Assembly: GCA_019416065.1 (NCBI GenBank)
Contig: DXYB01000058.1
Location: 1 to 10,350, forward strand
DNA length: 10,350 nt
DNA from: Acidaminococcus sp.
GTDB taxonomy: Bacteria > Bacillota > Negativicutes > Acidaminococcales > Acidaminococcaceae
Direction: 5' to 3'
Shown: positions 6,636 through 10,350 of the stretch, in pieces
Layout of the letters: the number at the start of each line of letters is the position of its first letter
Numbering within the stretch: the first letter of the stretch is position 1
Translations under genes and position numbers: made by a program
Notes under the pieces: generated by a model
The model's database searches: none
Told to the model about the DNA's origin: nothing
The model's input: only the letters and a program-made list of their open reading frames with translations

Positions 6636-7842
6636 AGAATGTGTAAAAATGGCCTTTGAAGGCATGCTGGCCAACAAAGTCCGCACCTTTTTGACCATGC
6701 TGGGGATTATCATTGGGGTTGGCGCCGTGATTGCCATGGTGTCCCTGGGGCTTGGCATGCAGGAAAACGTAAAAGCCAATATCACCAGTATGGGCAGCAA
6801 CCTTTTGATCGTTATGAGCGGTGGCCGTACGGCCAATGGGCAGCGGATTGCCAGCGGCAGCGGGGCCCATCTGACCTATGACGATGCCAAAGCCATTGAA
6901 AAAAATGTGGATGGCATCCAATATGTAGCACCTGGAGTGCAGAGCTCCTACCAATTGGTAGCGGGCAATCAGAACTGGAATACTCAGGTACAGGGGGTTA
7001 CCCCCAATATTCTGGATATCCGGAATTACCAGATTGACCAGGGACGGATGTACACGGAAAAAGAAATGACCAGCCGGGATCGCGTGGCCGTTATCGGAAA
7101 AACCGTGGCGGATAACCTGTTCCCAGATGGGGGAGCCGTGGGCCAGCTGGTGCGTATCAATAAAGCACCCTTTCGGGTGATCGGCGTGCTAGCGACCAAG
7201 GGACAGTCCGGTATGGGGCAGGACCAGGACGATGTGGTCTTTATTCCCCTTACCACCGCTATGCAGCGGGTGATGGGTGTGACCTATATCCGGAACATCA
7301 CCGTCCAGTGTGCCAATGAAAATACCATTGACCAGGTGCAGTCGGATATTATTACCTTGCTTCGTACCCGGCACAAAATCCGTACCGGAGAAGACGATGA
7401 CTTCACCGTGCGAAACCTGGCAGAAATCATAAAGACAGCCGAAGAAACCACTGGATCCATTACGTTGCTACTAGCCATTATCGCTGGCATCAGCCTGTTG
7501 GTAGGGGGCATCGGTATCATGAACATCATGCTGGTATCCGTTACGGAACGAACCCGGGAAATCGGGATCCGCAAAGCACTGGGAGCAACCTACCACGATA
7601 TCCTGCTACAATTTCTGGTAGAATCCATGGTGATCGGTGTCACCGGCGGAACGACGGGTATGATCTTGGGCACCATCGCCAGCATTATTGCGGCAAAAAT
7701 TATCGGTTGGCCCATCGTGGTTTCGGTGGCAGCAACGATTATTTCCGTTGTCTTTTCTGTAGGGATTGGCCTATTCTTCGGGCTCTATCCGGCGAAAAAA
7801 GCAGCCCTATTGGATCCGATTGATGCCTTACGGTATGAATGA
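6628..7842 (+). CDS. MacB-like ABC transporter permease (type VII, FtsX fold)
   Basis: Inner-membrane permease of 404 residues with the MacB layout. TM1 lies at about 21-42 (LTMLGIIIGVGAVIAMVSLG), followed by a large extracytoplasmic MacB_PCD domain (about 45-272), TM2 (about 277-304), TM3 (about 327-355) and TM4 (about 363-387). REIGIRKALGAT (310-321) after TM2 is the cytoplasmic element that typically contacts the ATPase. Such permeases use ATP to move their periplasmic domain and push substrate through the adaptor and outer channel (mechanotransmission, family knowledge). TTG at 6628 is the chosen start: GGAAGGGGGA ends 7 nt upstream, and the start gives the expected N terminus. The next ATG (6649) is a poorer fit. 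The stop overlaps a small membrane ORF by 4 nt. The exported substrate (antibiotic, peptide, lipid) cannot be told from sequence. Confidence 0.94.
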   Translation: MFRECVKMAFEGMLANKVRTFLTMLGIIIGVGAVIAMVSLGLGMQENVKANITSMGSNLLIVMSGGRTANGQRIASGSGAHLTYDDAKAIEKNVDGIQYVAPGVQSSYQLVAGNQNWNTQVQGVTPNILDIRNYQIDQGRMYTEKEMTSRDRVAVIGKTVADNLFPDGGAVGQLVRINKAPFRVIGVLATKGQSGMGQDQDDVVFIPLTTAMQRVMGVTYIRNITVQCANENTIDQVQSDIITLLRTRHKIRTGEDDDFTVRNLAEIIKTAEETTGSITLLLAIIAGISLLVGGIGIMNIMLVSVTERTREIGIRKALGATYHDILLQFLVESMVIGVTGGTTGMILGTIASIIAAKIIGWPIVVSVAATIISVVFSVGIGLFFGLYPAKKAALLDPIDALRYE

Positions 7843-8009
7843 TGGAAAAGCGATCTAATCCTACCTTGCGGCAAAAATGGAGCGGGTTTGTGGAATTCTT
7901 GCAGCGTCCCAAAACCCGGTTTGATATTAAAGATAGGGGCAGGGGAATTTTGCTCTTTATCCTCCTCTGTTGGGTGCTCATGCGTTTGGTAGAAGCATTG
8001 CTATCCTAA
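7839..8009 (+). CDS. Small single-span membrane protein coupled to the permease
   Basis: A 56-codon frame not recognised as any known family. The first 35 residues are strongly basic and include WSGFVEFLQRPKTRFDIKD; residues about 36-55 (GILLFILLCWVLMRLVEALL) form one likely membrane span with the N terminus predicted inside. Its ATG overlaps the permease stop as ATGA (7839-7842), and a second in-frame ATG follows directly at 7842. No clear Shine-Dalgarno is present, so translation would depend on termination-reinitiation from the permease. The frame ends with TAA 22 nt before the long hairpin that closes the operon, so it occupies the last-gene position. The composition is that of a real membrane protein, but with one sequence in hand chance cannot be excluded. 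A transporter accessory subunit is a reasonable inference. Confidence 0.6.
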   Translation: MMEKRSNPTLRQKWSGFVEFLQRPKTRFDIKDRGRGILLFILLCWVLMRLVEALLS

Positions 8010-8030
8010 AAGAGATAAATCCATACATAC

Positions 8031-8073
8031 AATTCCCTACAGGTCGGAATAAATCCGGTTTGTAGGGAATTTT
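8031..8073 (+). terminator. Long hairpin, probable terminator of the export operon
   Basis: An 18-bp stem (8031-8048 with 8054-8071) closes on an ATAAA loop. Its outer 11 bp are perfect (AATTCCCTACA/TGTAGGGAATT), three successive G-U wobbles follow, then CGGA/TCCG. The wobbles pair only in plus-strand RNA; on the opposite strand they would be A-C mismatches, which supports plus-strand function. The U tract is short (four, 8070-8073), so termination may be partial, or the element may mainly stabilise the 3' end. Confidence 0.7.
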
Positions 8074-8140
8074 GCTGTCCAAGTAAGTAGTATTTGTCTC
8101 TTTTTTATGAAAAATAGTACATAAATGTTGAAAAATTCTA

Positions 8141-8168
8141 CTGATTTAAATTTAAGATAGTGTATAAT
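8141..8168 (+). promoter_or_regulatory. Candidate promoter of the transporter-pxpA unit
   Basis: A perfect TATAAT (8163-8168) sits in a very AT-rich stretch, with only a weak upstream box (CTGATT, 8141-8146, 16-bp spacer). A TTAAATTTAA palindrome occupies the spacer (8146-8155). Initiation near 8175 would give a leader of about 87 nt. Confidence 0.5.
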
Positions 8169-8198
8169 AAAGCCAATGAGTGCAGTTGAATCTAGGGG

Positions 8199-8265
8199 AA
8201 AGGAGGAGCCATTGTTTTGCAAGATAGGCAGAAAACTACCAATTAGAAACGGAGGCAAAACATGA
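8199..8265 (+). promoter_or_regulatory. Structured leader with possible 17-codon leader peptide
   Basis: A strong ribosome site (AAAGGAGGAG, about 8199-8208) lies far upstream of the transporter's own site. Five nucleotides after its GGAGG core, a TTG (8212) opens a 17-codon frame (MFCKIGRKLPIRNGGKT) whose TGA overlaps the transporter ATG as ATGA. TGTTTTGC (8213-8220) is exactly complementary to GCAAAACA (8255-8262), the segment between the transporter's GGAGG and its AUG. GTTTT can alternatively pair with AAAAC (8232-8236). Translation of the mini-ORF would be expected to open the pairing. No peptide or regulation is proven. Confidence 0.4.
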
Positions 8266-9452
8266 AGGAATCAAATTTGAGCGTACTGTTGGGGGCAGCT
8301 TTCCTGATGGCCACATCCGCCATAGGACCAGGATTTTTGACTCAAACCACCGTCTTTACTGGGAGACTGGGAGCTAGCTTCGGCTTTGTCATTCTGGCTA
8401 CGATCATTATCCATGCCATTACCCAGTTGAATGTGTGGCGCATCATTGCCGCAGCAAAGAAACCGGGGCAGGATATTGCCAACGCCCTCTTACCGGGGCT
8501 GGGGTACCTGGTGTCCGCTCTTGTGGTGGCCGGTGGCCTGGCCTTTAACATCGGAAATATCGGGGGGGCCGGCTTGGGTCTGAATGTGCTCTTTGGGATT
8601 TCGCCGGTAACAGGCGCTTTAATCAGTATGGTCATTGCTGTCTTTATCTTCTTAAACAAAAGCGCCGGGACATTGATGGACAAATTTGCCCAGATTGTAG
8701 GGGGCATTATGGTACTATTGACCATTTATGTAGCCCTAACGTCCCATCCGCCTATCGGACTGGCTTTGCAAAAAACTGTAATGCCGGATATAGTGGATGT
8801 GATGAGCATTGTGACGCTGGTGGGCGGCAGCGTAGGCGGGTATATTACCTTTGCCGGCGGACATCGCCTTTTGGAAGCGGGGATTACCGGTGTGGAAAAC
8901 ATGGACCAGGTAAACCGCAGCTCTGCCATGGGGATTGGCATCACGAGCCTGATGCGGATTTTGCTGTTTTTGGCCACCTTGGGCGTGATTTCCCAGGGAC
9001 TGAAGCTTGACCCGTCCAACCCGCCGGCCTCCGTATTCCAACTGGCCGTGGGAGATATCGGGTATAAGATCTTTGGAATTGTTATGTGGTCCGCTGCCAT
9101 TACGTCCGTGGTGGGGTGTGCCTATACGTCTGTGTCCTTTATCCGGACCTTCAGTCCTGCTCTGGAAAAATACCACCGCTATCTCATCATCGGGTTTATT
9201 ATTTTCAGTACCTTTATCTTCTCCTTTATCGGCAGACCGGTAACAGTACTGGTAGTAGTGGGGGCTTTAAACGGCCTGATTCTCCCCATCGTATTGGGCA
9301 GCCTCCTATTGGCTTCCCAGAAGAGCTCTATTGTGGGCACAAATTACAAACATTCCCGGTTCCTCTTTGTGACAGGCTGGCTGGTGTTCCTGATCATGCT
9401 GTATATGGGCGTGCAAACCGTGTTAAAAATGATTCCGCAGCTTTTGGGCTAA
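8262..9452 (+). CDS. NRAMP-superfamily transporter lacking canonical metal motifs
   Basis: Integral membrane protein of 396 residues with about eleven hydrophobic spans and the NRAMP-type start (ATSAIGPGFLTQTT in TM1). Members usually couple protons to Mn2+ or Fe2+ uptake, but the key motifs are changed. Counting from GPGFL (22-26), the DPGN metal site of TM1 is replaced by TGRL (33-36). In the TM6 region the MPH motif reads GGH (199-201, in ITFAGGHRL). A conventional transition-metal role is therefore doubtful. B. subtilis has a comparable pair, NRAMP-family ycsG beside ycsF (pxpA), so a role with 5-oxoproline metabolism, perhaps uptake of it or a cation needed there, is the better inference. 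GGAGG lies 6 nt before the ATG. pxpA starts 37 bp after the stop, so the two are probably cotranscribed. Confidence 0.88.
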   Translation: MKESNLSVLLGAAFLMATSAIGPGFLTQTTVFTGRLGASFGFVILATIIIHAITQLNVWRIIAAAKKPGQDIANALLPGLGYLVSALVVAGGLAFNIGNIGGAGLGLNVLFGISPVTGALISMVIAVFIFLNKSAGTLMDKFAQIVGGIMVLLTIYVALTSHPPIGLALQKTVMPDIVDVMSIVTLVGGSVGGYITFAGGHRLLEAGITGVENMDQVNRSSAMGIGITSLMRILLFLATLGVISQGLKLDPSNPPASVFQLAVGDIGYKIFGIVMWSAAITSVVGCAYTSVSFIRTFSPALEKYHRYLIIGFIIFSTFIFSFIGRPVTVLVVVGALNGLILPIVLGSLLLASQKSSIVGTNYKHSRFLFVTGWLVFLIMLYMGVQTVLKMIPQLLG

Positions 9453-9489
9453 CGCTTGTGATATGACAAGCAGAAAGGAGTTTTGCACT

Positions 9490-10260
9490 ATGAAAATCGT
9501 GGATCTAAACTCTGATTTGGGAGAAAGCTTTGGCGCGTACAAGATTGGACGGGACAGCGATGTATTGCCACTGGTGACCAGCGCCAATATTGCCTGCGGA
9601 TTTCATGCAGGCGATCCTACTGTGATGAAAAAAACGGTGGACCTAGCCGTAACAAGCGGCGTAGCACTGGGGGCACATCCCGGCTATCCGGACCTGGTAG
9701 GCTTTGGCAGGCGGAAGATGGCCGTTGCCCCGGCAGACGTGTACAATATGGTGGTGTACCAGGTGGGAGCGCTTGCTGCCTTTGCCAAGATTGCGGGAAA
9801 GAAACTGCAGCACGTAAAACCTCATGGGGCCATGTACAATATGGCGGCCAAGGACCCGAAACTGGCAGAAGCTATCGCCCAGGCTATTTATGATGTGGAT
9901 CCGGGCATTATCCTCTTTGCCCTGGCGGGCAGCGAAAGCGTAAAAGCAGCGGAAAAGATTGGGCTAAGAGTAGCTTCTGAAGTTTTTGCGGACCGCAGCT
10001 ATCAGGATGATGGCTCCTTGACACCCCGGACCCAGCCAGGCGCCATGATTACGGACGAAGACCAATCCATTGCCCAGGTGCTTTCTATGGTTCTGAAAGG
10101 ACAGGTAACCGGCCTTAGCGGCAAAGTAATTCCCGTAAAAGCGGATACCATCTGTGTCCATGGTGATGGAGAAAAGACGCTGCTCTTTACCCAGAAGATT
10201 CGCAAGGCTTTACAGGAAAACGGCGTGGAAATTGCTGCTGCCGGCACGTTTTTGAAATAA
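9490..10260 (+). CDS. pxpA: 5-oxoprolinase subunit PxpA (LamB/YcsF family)
   Basis: Subunit A of the prokaryotic ATP-dependent 5-oxoprolinase PxpABC, which opens 5-oxoproline (pyroglutamate) to glutamate. The 256-residue product has the normal length and all familiar blocks: VDLNSDLGESFG (4-15), ANIACGFHAGDP (32-43), GAHPGYPDLVGFGRR (61-75), VKPHGAMYN (109-117), EVFADRSY (164-171), a LTPRTQPGA segment (177-185) and CVHGD (222-226). These Asp/His-rich blocks line the active cleft in the family. The ATG at 9490 is chosen because AAAGGAG (9474-9480) lies 9 nt upstream; an in-frame ATG at 9463 is upstream of that site. PxpB and PxpC are required partners and are not in the window; they would be expected to the right. 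The last 90 bases show no gene, strong terminator or clear promoter. Confidence 0.96.
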   Translation: MKIVDLNSDLGESFGAYKIGRDSDVLPLVTSANIACGFHAGDPTVMKKTVDLAVTSGVALGAHPGYPDLVGFGRRKMAVAPADVYNMVVYQVGALAAFAKIAGKKLQHVKPHGAMYNMAAKDPKLAEAIAQAIYDVDPGIILFALAGSESVKAAEKIGLRVASEVFADRSYQDDGSLTPRTQPGAMITDEDQSIAQVLSMVLKGQVTGLSGKVIPVKADTICVHGDGEKTLLFTQKIRKALQENGVEIAAAGTFLK

Positions 10261-10350
10261 GGGACTCCTTATCCCTGCCGAGAGTATAAAAAAAAAGGGT
10301 AGATTGTAAAATGAAATTGAACAGCAAAAAATGAAATGACCCATAGCAGG

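Noticed and set aside
8037..8258. Minus-strand frame of 73 codons in the gap before the transporter
   Set aside because: It runs through the transporter promoter and the terminator hairpin, lacks a ribosome site, and its hydrophobic look comes from AT-rich sequence.
9463..9489. Upstream ATG for PxpA
   Set aside because: The AAAGGAG site lies between it and the ATG at 9490, and the family starts directly with the MxxVDLNxDxGE block.
10256..10271. Small inverted repeat ATAAGG-GACT-CCTTAT at the pxpA stop
   Set aside because: Only a 6-bp AT-rich stem, with no T tract on the plus strand; too weak for a terminator, and other 5-oxoprolinase genes are expected downstream.

Overview
The window reads as ordinary chromosome of a diderm firmicute of the class Negativicutes; an Acidaminococcus- or Phascolarctobacterium-like organism is my best guess. 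This is inference. It rests on Firmicutes-style linkage of obg, proB and proA, a MacA-type envelope adaptor, strong AGGAGG-type ribosome binding sites, mid-range GC with AT-rich consensus promoters, and a glutamate-linked gene set. No phage, IS element, CRISPR array or transfer signature was seen.

Layout. Positions 60-584 (minus) encode a small exported PepSY-like protein with its own promoter. A tRNA-Arg(ACG) gene follows at 762-838 (minus), with a perfect-consensus promoter, a GNRA-capped hairpin in its precursor leader and an intrinsic terminator. From the divergent side of that promoter region, a long plus-strand run begins: obg (1020-2300), proB (2362-3486) and proA (3498-4754). After a 94-bp gap with a perfect palindrome comes a MacAB-like export cassette: adaptor (4849-5922), separate ATPase (5937-6635), permease (6628-7842), and a 56-residue single-span membrane protein (7839-8009) coupled to the permease by an ATGA overlap. 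A long one-strand hairpin at 8031-8073 probably ends this run. A second transcription unit carries an NRAMP-superfamily transporter (8262-9452), preceded by a structured leader with a possible mini-ORF, and pxpA (9490-10260). The rest of the 5-oxoprolinase genes would be expected beyond the right edge.

How the genes fit together. ProB and ProA take glutamate to glutamate-5-semialdehyde for proline. PxpA is a subunit of the enzyme that returns 5-oxoproline to glutamate, so both metabolic units converge on glutamate. The transporter next to pxpA lacks the standard NRAMP metal-binding motifs and may serve the 5-oxoproline pathway rather than metal uptake. The ABC cassette is a split type VII (mechanotransmission) ABC system with a membrane-anchored adaptor; no outer-membrane partner is encoded here.

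No wholly new multi-gene system is evident. The most interesting points are the unannotated small membrane protein fused translationally to the export operon, the motif-degenerate NRAMP relative with its leader, and the mismatched acceptor stem of the tRNA.
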